From NCBI RefSeq assembly GCF_003576645.1, contig NC_044929.1, positions 3,322,184 to 3,386,183 of the forward strand: a stretch of 64,000 nucleotides of DNA, written 5' to 3'. This document shows, piece by piece, positions 12,054 to 24,338 of the stretch. Below the pieces are notes generated by a model. It did no database searches. It had not been told where the DNA came from and saw only the letters and a program-made list of their open reading frames with translations. The position numbers and the translations under genes were made by a program. The DNA comes from Ipomoea triloba (taxonomy: Eukaryota; Streptophyta; Magnoliopsida; Solanales; Convolvulaceae). How positions within the stretch are numbered: the stretch's first letter is position 1; each line of letters opens with the position of its first letter.

Positions 12054-13933
12054 CTAGTCTTCATCTGAACCACAATCATCCTCTGAACTTCCATCTTCAT
12101 AACATTCATCACTTGTGCCAATTTCTTCTTCATCGGTGTCTCCTTCTCCGATATCCTCTCCTGCATCATCGATCAAATTGTCGAGCTGAGGCAAAATGTC
12201 CACTCCTTTACTTCGATAGATTAACCCAGTCCTCATTACATGATGAAACTTATCCCTGTGGCGAGTAAGAGGATGCGGATTTGCTAGTCTCCCACGACGG
12301 TACCCCTCCCTCAATGCCACAGTTGTTGTTTTACACTTCAACGAGAGGTAAAATATCCCGGGATATCTCGTAAATATACGTGTAAATCTATGTGGAAGAT
12401 TCATTTCTTCCCTGAGGCTCCTTAGATAATTTCTCTTCGTTTTTTTGTATAGTGTCAAGCTCAAAATTTCGTGTAGCACACCAACAACCCTCTTTTCCAT
12501 AAGATCACTATTGGGATCTATTCCCCTTGAATCTTCATAGGGCGAAATATAGGGCAGTTTCTGAAACTCCTCCATCCAGGCCTTTACCTTATTTTGTGCA
12601 CCATAACCCCTGGGGAAACTCATGGGAAATACCAATGCCGATTTCCCACTTCTAAATTGCCTGTACACAGAAGTATTGCTACTGCCGATATTATTGTCAT
12701 CAACAGACTCACCCTTCTCGTTCATCTTTTGCAACTCAGAGATGGCAAATTCTTCCCGCCATTTGACAAGTTTTAAACATGGTAAACCATTTGTGCCTCT
12801 AACAACCATGAAATCATCTGGGAATTTTTTAATAAATTTCCTGTCAAAATCATCAGGCAATCCTAAATCCCATTTCAATGAATGCAGAGCTTGCAGAGTT
12901 ACCTACATACATTAAATTTTTTAATAAAAAATTATGAGAAAAAGGTGCAGATTAAGCACAAGCCGAATGGTATAACAAAATCATACAAGCTGCAAAACAT
13001 GCAAAGTTCAGATTGCTTGTTAGAGAAGTCTTAAATTTAATAACACTAGAAAATAGCCAAGTATTCTCTCTTGCCCTTCACACCTAAGTCAAATTTGTCC
13101 CCTCCAAAATTCCCAGCTTTCAGCTTAAAGGCATTCTTCTGCATCGCAGTGCATATTATCATCAGCTAAACAGATCTTAAAACAAAATCATACCTAGATT
13201 TAACAATGTTTGTCTGTGTTATTGTGGTATTGCCTAAGGAGCCCAACAAGCAAAATAATTTCAAATATGTCAAGCACATTTATATAGATATGCAAAAAGC
13301 AAAAAAAAAAAAAAATGCAAAATTTCCTTGCAATGATTAAAAAAAGTTTGACAAAGCATCCAAAAGGTACTTTACCATTCTGTTTTTGGTCATCATGAGG
13401 ACCTTGGATAGCCTTTCCATCAAATCACTCTGATAATCATCAAACACTTTCAGTTCTTGATCATGAAGGACTTTTGCAATGTGGGTAAGCTTAAAACATG
13501 GCAAAGATGGATACTTGGGATGTGGGAACTCCTCAAAGAGTGTGGGGAATCGGCGGATGAACCGGAGGGTAGGGACAGTAAGACCAAGGAGTTTTTGGGA
13601 GTCAGAAAGGGACTTGGAGGTAAGGTAGCCTGTGGGGGAGCGTATAATAGCATCCTTGAGAAGGCAAGCAGCTTTGAGGTCTGTTTGGACATCAATGATG
13701 TGATCTAGGCCTCGGTTTTTCACCCATTTCAAACGGACTTTAACTATGGTTCGGTGGTGTTGTAGAAGGTGAGTGTAGTGCTTAAGTTGATATGTCAGGA
13801 CAGAGAAGATTTGTTTGGTTCCAAAATTCATGAATTTAATGCTAAATTGAGATGAACTGCGATGTGGGATTGTGCTGTCAGGGAATGGAGGGATATAGGA
13901 AGGCAGAGAATGAAGGTGAGGTTGCTGGTACAC
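12054..13933 (-). CDS. PORR-domain organellar RNA-binding protein (WTF1-like), two exons
   Basis: Minus-strand exons 13933-13376 and 12902-12054; the intron has GT (ATG|GTAAAG) and AG (GTAG|GTAACT) borders and preserves the frame. The product is 468 aa, or 434 aa from the in-frame ATG at 13831. That later start gives a basic, hydrophobic leader (MNFGTKQIFSVLTYQLKHY) typical of mitochondrial presequences and may be the true one. The PORR (DUF860) region covers about residues 60-400: LKWVKNRGLDHI, the repeated F-x-R-R/K-F-P elements (LRFIRRFPTLFEEF, FIKKFPDDF), LGLPDDF, and RFTRIFTRYPGIFYLSLK near the end. PORR proteins bind organellar group II introns and aid splicing. An acidic tail (DEEEIGTSDECYEDGSSEDD) closes the protein. 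The target intron and ortholog name cannot be read from sequence. Confidence 0.9.
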
Positions 13934-15244
13934 TAACTTATAGGAGGGGTGATATTATATAGGGCAAACCACGAAGGTGAACCTATTGATATTTGTTAAT
14001 CTATAGGCTAACTTTATAAATTGGGGAGTGATATTGAACGTCAATCAACACACGCCATGTCATCCTCATCAAACTATCATCAAAACACTAAATCATCACA
14101 CCACCATAGAACCCTTCAACCAATATAATTTCAGCATCAAATGGAGAAGCATACAACTCTACCAAAACTTAAAAATCTTCATCTTCTAATTCACCTGTCA
14201 AAATACATGCATACACAATTTCAAATCACTACTAGAGAAAATTCATGCTTATTCAATCTCACAACAACAACAATCCATTAGAGAGAATGTTTTTCTCAAA
14301 AGTAACTCTTAAAATTTAGGACTAGAAATTCACTGTTTAAGTATTTCTGTCAATAACAAGTTTCATGATCAACCATTTATTTTATATCTTCATGCTAACA
14401 TTCACTTGTAAGACACACCACATAAAAATTCAGTTTAAAACTATTCGATAAAATGCAGCTTATTTGGCAGGCAACTCAGAAGATAGCATTCTGGTTCTAA
14501 ATAACACTTCCAATGCCTTCATTTAATATTAGTAGATAAAAAAAAATTATTATAAATTTAATAATTGAATCATTCAAAAAACTATATCAAATATTTATCA
14601 CAAGGACAAATCTACAATTGTACCAAAACCAGTCAAGTCAATCATAAATTCATAACAGAAATGTATGAATTTGAACATTTGATGATTTTTCTATGCAAAC
14701 ACAAAAATATGCCAAAGACAATAGTGAACATAATTAGACAAATGAAAATCTCATCTCATCTCATCTCGTGTAGTTTATTTTATATTTACGCTTAAAAAGG
14801 GAATCATATAGGAACTGTTCCTTAATTGTAAACTTGTTTAGACAGATTTCGAACACAGAATTATGGATTGATGATAATGATTCTACAGAACAGCATAACT
14901 ACAACCACAACTCACATCTAGAATGGGCACATGTGAGAGCACTGATATGAACAGCACCTGAAATCACAAAAAACCCACAGCCGCAGCCCTCACGCCACCG
15001 CTGCTTTCCGGTGCCAGTGAGCCGCACGTCATCACTCCACCGCAACTCAGCTTGGGAGGAAGTCGCCGTTCGACAGGAGAAGAATGTCAAATTTGAATGT
15101 TGGAAATTGGGAATTTGGAATGGGCTGGGGTGGGGTGGGCAGGGGGTTAGGGTTTTGGTTTAAATTTGAATTATTTGATATATATACTTGTGCTTATTTT
15201 GTAAATATAAAATCTTATACAAAAAAATATATATATATACAAAA

Positions 15245-15303
<59 letters not shown>

Positions 15304-16842
15304 GGCCATGGGATCAGGGGTATTGGTCCAAGCAAGTCTCCATTTTTATTGTTAAAGGAAGGAAAAAATAATATAAGATGTACATAAAGGTTTGAAACCA
15401 TAACATTTTACATAGCCACACAAGGATGAACCACCCAAGCAATCAAGATCTTGTATACTAAAGAGTAGGAAGCTCCACTTATGCATGAGAGTGCACTGGA
15501 AGCAAAGTAGTGGGAGACATTTGTGTGGCAAAAAATGAAGGCTGACAGATACTGTCCATTTTTTAACGATCCGTGAGTCCTACAACAATATAAATACAAA
15601 CCATTTCCTCCCTTTAAAAGGCATCTCTTGGTTCACAACCGAGACTTCTTTCTCCTGTTGGTATGCTAGGTTTGAGCCATGTTGGTAATATGTTTAATTC
15701 TATTTTATTTATTAGTTCCTTAGCTTGTTTATTTATTTATTATTCGGACTGTCATTTTGGGCCTAGTTCAATTCCTTAGGGCTATAATATTTATTATGTA
15801 CGTATTATTTTGGGCCTAATGCCCCAAGTAATAATACTACTATTTTCCTACCACCCTCATTCTGTACCTTTATACATGGTTTATGGTGAACCCGGTCGCA
15901 ATAAAACTTAAATTATCGGTCAAAGACCCCATTGTCGGCCCAAAAAACGGCCTAAATTGATATAGAAGAATTTAGATGCAAGTCAATCAAATCTCTCCGC
16001 CTCCAAAAATGGTGATTCTAACCATCGTTAAGTCCCCGAAATCTTATGGAAGCAATGTCATATGCCTCCGTCGCTTCCTCTTGCATGCCTAATCGCCACA
16101 TATATATGTCCACTAATAAAAATGGGGTTGATGAAGAATAGCATTTAAAAGGATGAAAATGCCCTTCAATTTTACAGTTGGTTAACGTCAATTTGGACGG
16201 TGGACTAACATTGTCCAACTTTTTTTAACTCTATGTAAAATGTGACAAAATTAATAAAAGCTCACTAAATGTATCCAATGCGCAATAAATATAGGACCAA
16301 AAATAGATTTTACTCTAAAAAAAACATATGTAAAAAAAGCAAAAGGGAAGAAAGGTGGACCGGGGTGGCGGGGTGAGTTAATGGAGCAAGAAGCCTTAGG
16401 GGCTGGAGGCATGCAACAGAGGATGTGGATGACCGGACCATGCGGCTAGGACGCCAGGCTAGCGGATGAAGGTCACTTGATTAAACTTAGTTGATGTGGA
16501 AGCAAGGTCCGAATAACAGAAGTCTTGGACCAAAAGAGGCCCAACCAAATGGTCTAGCACACACATGAAAAACACTCCATTTACAAAATAAAGCCCAAAC
16601 AAAATACAAAGTTAATGGGCTGAACGCTGCACACGTTAAACCGGAGTTTGAAATTACAAAGAATTGAACATTAATAACTTTATTAAATTTGATTTAGGAA
16701 ATTGAAATTGTATTCGTTATATACATTAAAGAGTAATGAAAGTAGTTACGACGATAGACAATCATTAATTATATTACATACATTATCTAAATTATTGCCT
16801 AGATTACAAACTATTTAACATTTATTGCTACCTTTTTTTCAG
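13934..16842. other. Intergenic between the PORR and Dof genes
   Basis: The first part is the upstream region of the minus-strand PORR gene. A GC-richer patch at about 14890-15090 could be a transcribed leader exon, but no splice evidence supports it. An (AT)n tract of about 50 bp lies at 15249-15299. From about 16655 on, the sequence is Dof promoter that also recurs in the inverted arms near 22.65-22.88 and 25.57-25.82 kb. No further gene supported. Confidence 0.5.
15249..15299. repeat. (AT)n microsatellite
   Basis: About 25 uninterrupted AT units. Confidence 0.95.
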
Positions 16843-16849
16843 TATAAAA
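16843..16849 (+). promoter_or_regulatory. Candidate TATA box of the Dof gene
   Basis: TATAAAA, 70 bp upstream of the ATG. The motif and its surroundings are conserved in the duplicated copies (AGTATAAAATGGTTCCGAG near 22020 and in the arm near 25770), so it is part of the duplicated promoter. Confidence 0.5.
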
Positions 16850-16918
16850 TGGTTGCGAGTTAGGTTGAGTTTTTCAATTCAATATATTTCAATAGAAAAT
16901 TAAATTAGCTTGAGAGTG

Positions 16919-17593
16919 ATGGAACAAGGCAACGGAGTTGGTGATTTTCACCCGCCACTGCTGTCGGTTAGGAGGTTGAGGATGATGGAGTACCCTGCCT
17001 CTCATCCTCCACCGAGACAATGTCCTCGTTGTCATTCTAATGACACCAAATTTTGCTATTTTAACAACTACAACATGAATCAACCAAGATATTGCTGTCG
17101 GGCATGCAAGCGCCACTGGACTCATGGTGGCATTCAACGTGACATCCCCATTGGCGGCAAGTCCAACAAGGGAAGGAAATCCACCAACAGGTACAAGAAT
17201 AAGAGGGTCCAACCATCGCTACCTCAACTCCAACCACCTTGTCCACAAGCAAATGTGGATCCTCTAGCTTTCGGTCCTTTGGCGCTTCCTCCGATTGTGA
17301 CACCTTATCGCGTTGAAAATGGGTATCTCAATATGGTAAACCCACTGAGAACTATTGAGCCACCATATAACTCAAGCCAAAACGCTTTCCAGCCTACTTT
17401 GCATTATGATTCAAGGTCACATAATTTATTTTTGAACAATAATGATGGAGCTAGTTCATCTAACCTCATTCCATTGAATGCCTCCGTAAACAGCAGCACC
17501 ACTAGTGGATACACAAATATTGGTTGGGGTTCATTGATAGCGAACCCAAATGATTGGTTGGACTTCCCCCGTAGCTTTGACCCATCAACATGA
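16919..17593 (+). CDS. Dof zinc-finger transcription factor, intact copy
   Basis: A single-exon ORF of 224 aa starting at the ATG that reads [10 protein letters not shown]; the upstream in-frame TTG is not a likely start. The Dof domain spans about residues 35-87: CPRC, 21 residues containing [10 protein letters not shown], then CRAC, giving CX2CX21CX2C with all four zinc-binding cysteines, followed by WTHGG and a basic [13 protein letters not shown] tail. Dof proteins are plant-only nuclear factors that bind AAAG sites. It departs from the family consensus at several places (YCC for HFC, KRHW for [13 protein letters not shown] for LRNVPVGG), so binding may differ. The C-terminal half is low-complexity, rich in Asn, Ser and Pro, as in other Dofs. 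Two broken paralogs lie downstream at 22.1 and 26.2-26.8 kb. Which Dof subgroup it belongs to is not clear. Confidence 0.9.
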   Translation: MEQGNGVGDFHPPLLSVRRLRMMEYPASHPPPRQCPRCHSNDTKFCYFNNYNMNQPRYCCRACKRHWTHGGIQRDIPIGGKSNKGRKSTNRYKNKRVQPSLPQLQPPCPQANVDPLAFGPLALPPIVTPYRVENGYLNMVNPLRTIEPPYNSSQNAFQPTLHYDSRSHNLFLNNNDGASSSNLIPLNASVNSSTTSGYTNIGWGSLIANPNDWLDFPRSFDPST

Positions 17594-18216
17594 TGAGTTA
17601 TGTGCTAGTGCTTGTTGAGCCATTTAATGCTTAATTTCTTAAAATTTAAATTAAATACAATTTTCTTTTCAAGTACTTAGAGGGTTAAACGTGTAACCTT
17701 TCATGTCGCATCTTGTACCGCATTGATTGTTGAATAAATTAAATGGCTTTCTTTTAATTTACTTCACCTTAATTTATGTTATATTTCATGAAGCATATGT
17801 GCGACTACCGTGCGAGCCTGAGTGTTTAGGTGCATAGCATGTCAGCACACAGTAACAAAGCACAAATAATACGAACATATTTCGGGGATTGCATTAATTT
17901 TATATGTTAGTTGCAGATTATATACTATCGGCCCAAAATTACTCAAATATCATTAATTATGTGATTTTTAGAATAGTAAAAATATCTTTAATATCTTTAA
18001 TGAGAGTTTTAATATTAACTCTTAAATGTATGTTTCTGTAATAATTTTTCATGTACCTCTGAATAAATTACTATAGTCAATGATACACATCATTCAATAT
18101 AATAGTATAGTAATACTTTTGTAAATAAACAGATTAAATTTTTACTTAAATACATTTACCTTATAATTTCATCCCCTTAAAATATTTTTTTTTGAAGATA
18201 GAATAATATTCCATTA
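17594..18216. other. Dof 3' flank
   Basis: Follows the Dof stop. The first roughly 290 bp (for example GTACCGCATTGATTGTTGAA, about 17715) recur behind both pseudo-Dof copies. The stretch ATCATCCCCTTAAAAT-like at 18170-18190 recurs near 24385, showing that the duplicated block reaches beyond the gene. Confidence 0.7.
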
Positions 18217-18251
18217 TCTATCTATATCTATATCTATATCTATGTAATAAC

Positions 18252-19777
18252 CAGGCCCGGCCCTGGGCAAGGGCGAGCTGGGCCCTCGCCCATGGCCCAC
18301 ACTTGAAAGGGGCCCACCACCCTAGTACACCACCCTTTATATATATACTGTAGAATTTCAGTATAACTATTTAATGTACATTTAAATTAAACAAATTTGT
18401 CTTAGATTAGTTGGTTGGGCTTATAGTTCTAAGAATAGAGGTCAAGGGGTCAAACTCCCATAGCAGCATAAATTTCAATTTTTATAGTTTTATACCTTTT
18501 ATACTTTAAAAAGTTCGAGAAATTTACTAATATTTAGAACATGTGTTATTTTGTGAACTTTATAATGATTTATGTATATGTAATATATTTTGTGATTTAG
18601 TTATGAAATAATTTTAAAAGATAGTTTTTTTATATGAATTATCTGGTCAATGTAGTTTAGAATTTCTATTATGCGTCATTGTATTCATATTAATCTTAAA
18701 AAAAAAAAAAACTTGAAATTGATCTAACTAAAAGAAAAAGTATTTATAGATATGATATCAATAGAGAATATGCATGATTTATAATGTGTTTTCTATTCGA
18801 ACTATTTTATCCAATTAATCAAGTTTCATATTTTGTTATGAATACCATTTATCACGTTTTAAAATATTTTAATTTATTTCTCCTAGTAATTAAGATTTCA
18901 TGCTCAATCTACTCTTATTTGTAATTAGCTGTGTATTATGTTTTTTATTAATAAATACTTTATTATTTATTATAAGAACAATGTGATTGTTTATAAGCTT
19001 ATTTCGTTTTAAATTGTCTATTCATTTTTATAAACTATAATTATTTATTCATGAAGACACATATATATGCACTTATTGAATATTTTGTATTTTTTAAGCC
19101 AACAAAGAAAATTTCATTCGTAACTAATGAAAGCATGCATCTAGAGTTGTTTTCATTATTATTATTGTGTATGCAAAATTGTTAAAAACTTATAAATCTT
19201 ATTTCAAACATTAGTTTTATTCCATGTAACCACACACACACACCCATATATATATATGGAAAACACTTGTGTGAGACAGGTCGGGTCGAGTCAGGTGAAG
19301 ATGAAAACGTAATACTTATACGCACAAATGTCATACTTATATGCTCAAATGTAATACTAATTAAAAATAATTTTTTTTGTTACTTATAAGGGTAAATGCA
19401 ATATTTTTAAGGGAAAATACAATACTTTTACATTTCCATTTAAAAGTATTACATTTTTCCTCAAAAGTATTATATTTTTCCAAGTAAGGACACTTGTCAA
19501 CATTACTTATTATGAAAAATGTTATACTTTTTCTCTTATAAGTAACAAAAATTGTATTCCTGATTAGTATTATATTTGAGCATATAAATATGACATTTGC
19601 ACATATAAGTATGATGACATTTGTATGTTGCTTCGACCCGACCCTACCCGTCTCACGAATAAGGATCCGTGAGACGGTCTCACACAAGTGTAGCCTTATA
19701 TATATATATATTAATCTCATGTAAGGCCCATTTTTTATGCTATGCCCCGGGCCTATAAAATGATAGGAACGGGCCTG
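18252..19777. mobile_element. Non-autonomous hAT element nested in the Helitron
   Basis: Ends CAGGCCCG and CGGGCCTG are inverted, and an 8-bp duplication, GTAATAAC, flanks them (18244-18251 and 19778-19785), both as expected for hAT transposons. Its 1,526 bp contain no transposase ORF. A MITE at 19263-19691 lies inside it, so at least three insertions are stacked here: Helitron, then hAT, then MITE. Confidence 0.85.
19263..19691. mobile_element. MITE with ACACTTGTGTGAGAC ends
   Basis: Inverted ends ACACTTGTGTGAGAC and GTCTCACACAAGTGT enclose about 430 bp with foldback arms of AAAAGTATTACATTT-type words. A second copy lies in the opposite orientation at 44935-45433. I could not fix a target duplication, so the superfamily is open. 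No coding capacity. Confidence 0.75.
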
Positions 19778-20378
19778 GTAATAACAGAAGTGTTTGACAA
19801 GTTTTTTCGCAAACTCAGGGATATTTTAATAATATCAAATATTTAGACAAAAATACCATTTAGAATTAATATTTAAATACCTTAAATAAATTATTATAAT
19901 TTTTTCTAAACTTAATTGACCCTTATTTATTACACTTAATCTTTCTAATGTAATCTTACTTCCATTATATTATACTAAATATATTATTATACCCTAATTT
20001 CTATAATTTACTTTATTAATTCCCTAAATTAGTACACGCCATTCCATATAGATCTACATATTACTGTAACTATTATATATAAATAAATATTGCACGCTAA
20101 TCAACTTAATTAACTCCAATTACCTTAATTATTACATATTAAATTTGGTATATACAATTTTACCAAATTTAATTTTTTTTACATATAATTGAAATAATAT
20201 ATTTAATAATATTATAGATATTTTTAATTTTTTTTTTGTTTTGAATTTCAATTAAAAAATTAAAATTGAAATAATTTCATTTGATTGTACATTTTAAAAT
20301 ATTTATATTTCTTCAATTTTTTTATTTAAATTCATAATAACATAATGTTGTTCGTGCATCGCACAGGTAAAACACTAG

Positions 20379-22097
20379 TGTTATTAATAATAATAGTCAA
20401 AGATCAGGGGAGAAATAAGAGAGGTTGTTATTAAGGATGGAAATATGTCAGTCCAAGTTGATCTTTAAAAAAAATTAGGTTAGAACCTACTATAAAAATT
20501 TAAGGCATGAGTTTGGGTCTAAGTGTGAATGTGGACTTTTTGTTGGGCTCAAGTCAGAGTTTACAATTGTCATGGTCCATGGTATTACTATTGATAGTTT
20601 TAAGATCAAACAATAGTTATATCATGCATCCTGGTTCAATACACATAATTTGACTTCATAAGATATAAAATTCATGTTCATAATACAAATACACATAAAC
20701 ACGATATAATGAACATGAATTCTGTGCATTATGAACATGAATTATGTGTATTATGCTAAGTGTTAATGTGTCATTATGCGTTCTGTACAATCTCTCTCCA
20801 TCAACATCCTATAAATTAAAATCACTCAAATTAATTCTTCAAGACACTTATAATGGCATATTTAAGAATTAAAATTAAAAATAAAGATAAATAAGCTAAG
20901 GATTGGATTCAACAGGAGTGTTAATTATTTTGATTGTATGTTATATAATTATACTACAATACTTTTATTTTAATTTACTTTACATTTCCTAACATCTTAA
21001 CTGATTAAAATTATTTGTTATATAGGGATTAAGGTGACCGGCTTATTTTGAATTTATTATGTTTTTCTTCCCTCCTAACCAATTAATACAATAAATTGTA
21101 TAATGAAATTTAATATATATACTTGCGAGATTACAAATAAAATTTTTCGTTTGTAATAATAATGTTTCAATTTGCATGCTTAATTAATGTATACATGAAT
21201 CTCCCGACCGGAGTCAATTCCATGTTAAACTTTAATTTGAAGAAACGTACATGAACATGGAACACTTAAACTTTCAAACAAACTTCAATAAAGGTATTGT
21301 AAACATTGAATTCTAAATTGAAAAAATGTATATGTATTTTTTTTTTAGCTACAAATTTATTTAATTTAATAAGAGTAATAAAGTAGAATACTTAAACCTA
21401 ACTTACTCTGCAACACACCATTGATAGAATATTTTACAAGTATATATGATTGTAAATCTCTTATCATGATGATTCTAAAACATTATTTGTAATCAAAATG
21501 ATTAGAACCATTTTTTTTAAATCAATCATGATATAGTCATTATTTAGTATAACTCCAATATCGTTATGTAAATATATATATATATATATATATAACAATC
21601 TTTACTGCATAATTAATATATAAATAATATAATACTTTTTTGTATGCATTATGATTCATTCTCTTGTACAATCATAGTTGTATCTTTGTATCTCATTTTG
21701 TGGCCTGGTTCTCATTATCTTCCTTCATGATATACACATTTTAATTACACCTTACCCCCTATTATCATTTGAACAACAAAATTTGTAGTATTACAGATTT
21801 TAGCATTTTCCCCTCTCTCATTATTATATATACGAATACTTTAACCAATTAAAAAACACTAATTTAAAATACACATTAGTCACTGGTCTAATCGTGCAAA
21901 GCGCGTGTAATAACACAAATCACTTTCCACAAAAATTATTTAAATAATAATTATTTACAACATTTTTTTGGGTACGCCTAAATTACAAACTATTTAACAT
22001 TTATTGCTAAATTTTTTTCAGTATAAAATGGTTCCGAGTTCGGTAGAGTTTTCCTCCAATTCAATATATTTCAATTGAAAATTTAATTAGCTTGAGA
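20379..22097. other. Intergenic, AT-rich; upstream copy of Dof promoter
   Basis: 20380-20600 is paralogous to about 24440-24660 (AATAATAGTCAAAGATCA). An (AT)n tract lies near 21570-21593. From about 21960 the sequence matches the promoter of the intact Dof gene (TATTTAACATTTATTGCTA) and leads directly into the broken Dof copy. No gene supported. Confidence 0.6.
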
Positions 22098-22412
22098 ATG
22101 ATGGAACAAGGCAATGGAGTTGGTGATTATCACCCGCCACTGCCGTCGGTTAGGATGTTGAGGACGATGGAGTACCCTGGCTCTCCTCCTCCACCGAGAC
22201 AATGTCCTCGATGTCATTCTGGTGACACCAAATTTTGCTATTTTAACAACTCCAACCATCTTGTCCACAAGCAAATGTGGCTTTGGCGCTTCCTCCGATT
22301 GTGACACCTTATCGCGTTGAAAATCGGTATCTCAATATGGTAAACCCACTGAGAACTATTGAGCCACCATATAACTCAAGGCAAAACGCATTCCGGCCTA
22401 CAAGTACGCATT
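22098..22412 (+). pseudogene. Dof pseudogene 2, three internal deletions
   Basis: Begins like the intact Dof gene ([18 protein letters not shown], then [16 protein letters not shown]) but jumps from the middle of the zinc finger to the segment matching 17227 on, losing about 160 bp including the second CxxC pair. The break lies between related AACAACT/CAACTCC words, suggesting microhomology-mediated loss. A second deletion (about 20 bp) removes the region after GCAAATGTGG, and a third joins sequence near 17396 to near 17671, removing the C-terminal part and stop. It cannot make a Dof protein. Its promoter and 3' flank are retained. Confidence 0.9.
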
Positions 22413-23015
22413 AGAGGGTTAAACGAGTAACCTTTCATGTCACCTCTAGTACCGTATTGATTGTTGAATAAATTAAATGGCTTTATTTTAATTTACTTCA
22501 CCTCAATTTATGTTATATTTCATGAAGCATATGTGCGACTACCGTGCGAGTGTGAGTTTTTAGGTGCGTAGCATGTCAACACACATATAGTGTACGCATG
22601 GGTAAGCGAGTGGCATGTGAATACAGATATTTTATACAACCACATATATTGAATTGAAAAACTCTACCTAACTCAGAACCATTTTATACTGAAAAAAACT
22701 TCGCAATAAATGTTAATTAGGTTGTAATCTACGCAATAATTTAGAAAATGTATGTAATATAATTAATTATATTATATCTTCGTAACAACTTTCATTTGGC
22801 TTAAATGTATATTACGAATATAAATTCAATTTCCTAAATCAAATTTAATATAGTAATTAATGTTCATTTGAGTAATTTTAATTTATAGAAGGTATGGTTG
22901 AAAAAAGTGCTAGGCACTTCTCGGACGCTCGGGGGCGCCTAGCGCCTAGGCGCCCGTGTATTTTGTATTTTTTAAAATATTTTATTTTTTTAAGATTTGA
23001 TAATTATATAGAAAG
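22413..23015 (+). repeat. Left arm of a large inverted repeat
   Basis: Dof 3' flank followed by an inverted copy of the Dof promoter (about 22650-22880) and then a GC-rich GGCGCCTAGCGCC segment at about 22925-22955. The whole arm is repeated in inverse at about 25430-26030, for example GTGCGACTACCGTGCGAG near 22533 against its complement near 25905. Confidence 0.85.
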
Positions 23016-23239
23016 ACCCTATAGGGCATGCTTGACCAAGATAGTATTGGTAAAAATTGAACTCGTGACCTTCTTGTGTGAGAATAGTGCTCTACACACT
23101 TGGCCACCCTTTTGGTAGTGCTGTTAGGCATTTTTGTTATAGGGACCCAACAATGGTGAAGTTATAGTTATATATATTATGAAGGAAAATAATATAGCAA
23201 ATAGCAATGAAATTATATTTGATTTATTTTGATTTTATT
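23016..23239. other. Loop of the inverted repeat, first part
   Basis: AT-rich sequence just beyond the left arm; nothing recognised. Confidence 0.5.
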
Positions 23240-23950
23240 TCGTAACAAAATTTCATTTTATGCAAAGAAGTATTTCAATTGTTATACTTTAAATATAGAA
23301 TTAAAAATATATATCTAAATTCGAATCAAATGAAGTTATTTCAATTTTAATTTTTTTAATTGAAATTCAATAAAAAAATTAAAAAAAATTAAAAATATCT
23401 ATAATTTTAAAAATATTAAATTAAATATAGTATTTCAATTATATGTAAAAAAATTTAAATTTGGTAGAATTGTATATACCAAATTTAATATGTACGCAGT
23501 AGTAATTAAGGTGGTTGGTGTTAATTAAGCTGATTAATATGTAGTATTTATTTATATATAATATAGCTATAGTAATACAGAAAGTATGTAGATCTATATG
23601 GAATGATGCGTAGTAGTTTAGGAAATTAAAAAAATAAATTATGAAAATTTGGGTATAATAATATATTTAGTATAATATAATTGAAGTAAGATTATATTAG
23701 GAATATTAAGTGTAATAAATATGGGTCAATTAAGTTTAGAAAAAAATTATAATAATCCCGAAAATTAGGGTATAATAATATATTTAGTACAATATATTAG
23801 AAGTAAGATTATATTAGGAAGATTAATATTTATTTAAGGTTTTTAAATATTAATTCTAAATGGTATTTTTGTCCAAATGTTTGATATTACTAAAATATCC
23901 CTGAGTTTGGGCGGGAAAACTTGTCAGGCACTTCTGTAATTATATATAGA
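23240..23950 (-). mobile_element. Helitron-related copy, inverted
   Basis: From about 23320 to 23945 it is the reverse complement, diverged, of the 628-bp Helitron body at 19786-20340 (AGATCTATATGGAATG near 23590 against 20040-20060). The minus-strand 5' end reads TCTATATATAATTACAGAAG. The base before it is C rather than A, and a 3' CTAG end was not found, so this copy is truncated or rearranged. Confidence 0.55.
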
Positions 23951-24276
23951 GTTGGTTCCATTTTTTGTTCTAGATGACAATCCACTTTTAGTATATTTTT
24001 ATTAGAACATCCTTATTTGGCCCTAGTATTATTGTAGCATGACCATTTTTAGTCCTCCATAACAAAATCGTTGAAATATCGTTAAATACAAAAACATTTC
24101 AATCTTTTTTTTTATACAAAATATGTTGAACCACTATATTTTTATGTTTATTTTTTAAAAAACATTCATAATTGAAGACCGAAATGTTATTGTATTTAAC
24201 GGTATTTAAACTATTCTAATAAAAAGGACTACAACTGAATTTCCACCTATGAATCTAAGACCAAAAATAAAATTAA

Positions 24277-24338
<62 letters not shown>

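Larger units (their letters stand above)
18217..20378 (+). mobile_element. Non-autonomous Helitron, interrupted by a hAT element
   Basis: Starts with TCTATCTATATC after an A and ends GTGCATCGCACAGGTAAAACACTAG before a T when read in parts: the GTGC/GCAC hairpin lies about 10 nt before the terminal CTAG at 20375-20378. These are the canonical Helitron ends (5' TC, 3' hairpin plus CTRR, inserted between A and T). The paralogous block at 24.3-24.6 kb has the uninterrupted site: CATTA joined directly to TGTTAT at 24438/24439. Without the nested hAT and one copy of its duplication the Helitron is 628 bp and carries no Rep-helicase, so it depended on another element. Confidence 0.75.

Noticed and set aside
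14889..15090. GC-rich minus-strand ORF (63 aa) upstream of the PORR gene
   Set aside because: Could be a leader exon, but no domain and no convincing splice to the PORR frame; not called as coding.
15084..15371. 95-aa reading frame running through Tyr-Ile repeats
   Set aside because: It reads across the (AT)n microsatellite; composition only.
22098..22304. Short intact Dof-like protein from the ORF of about 70 aa
   Set aside because: It has only the first half of the zinc finger and then out-of-register sequence; deletions mark it as a pseudogene.
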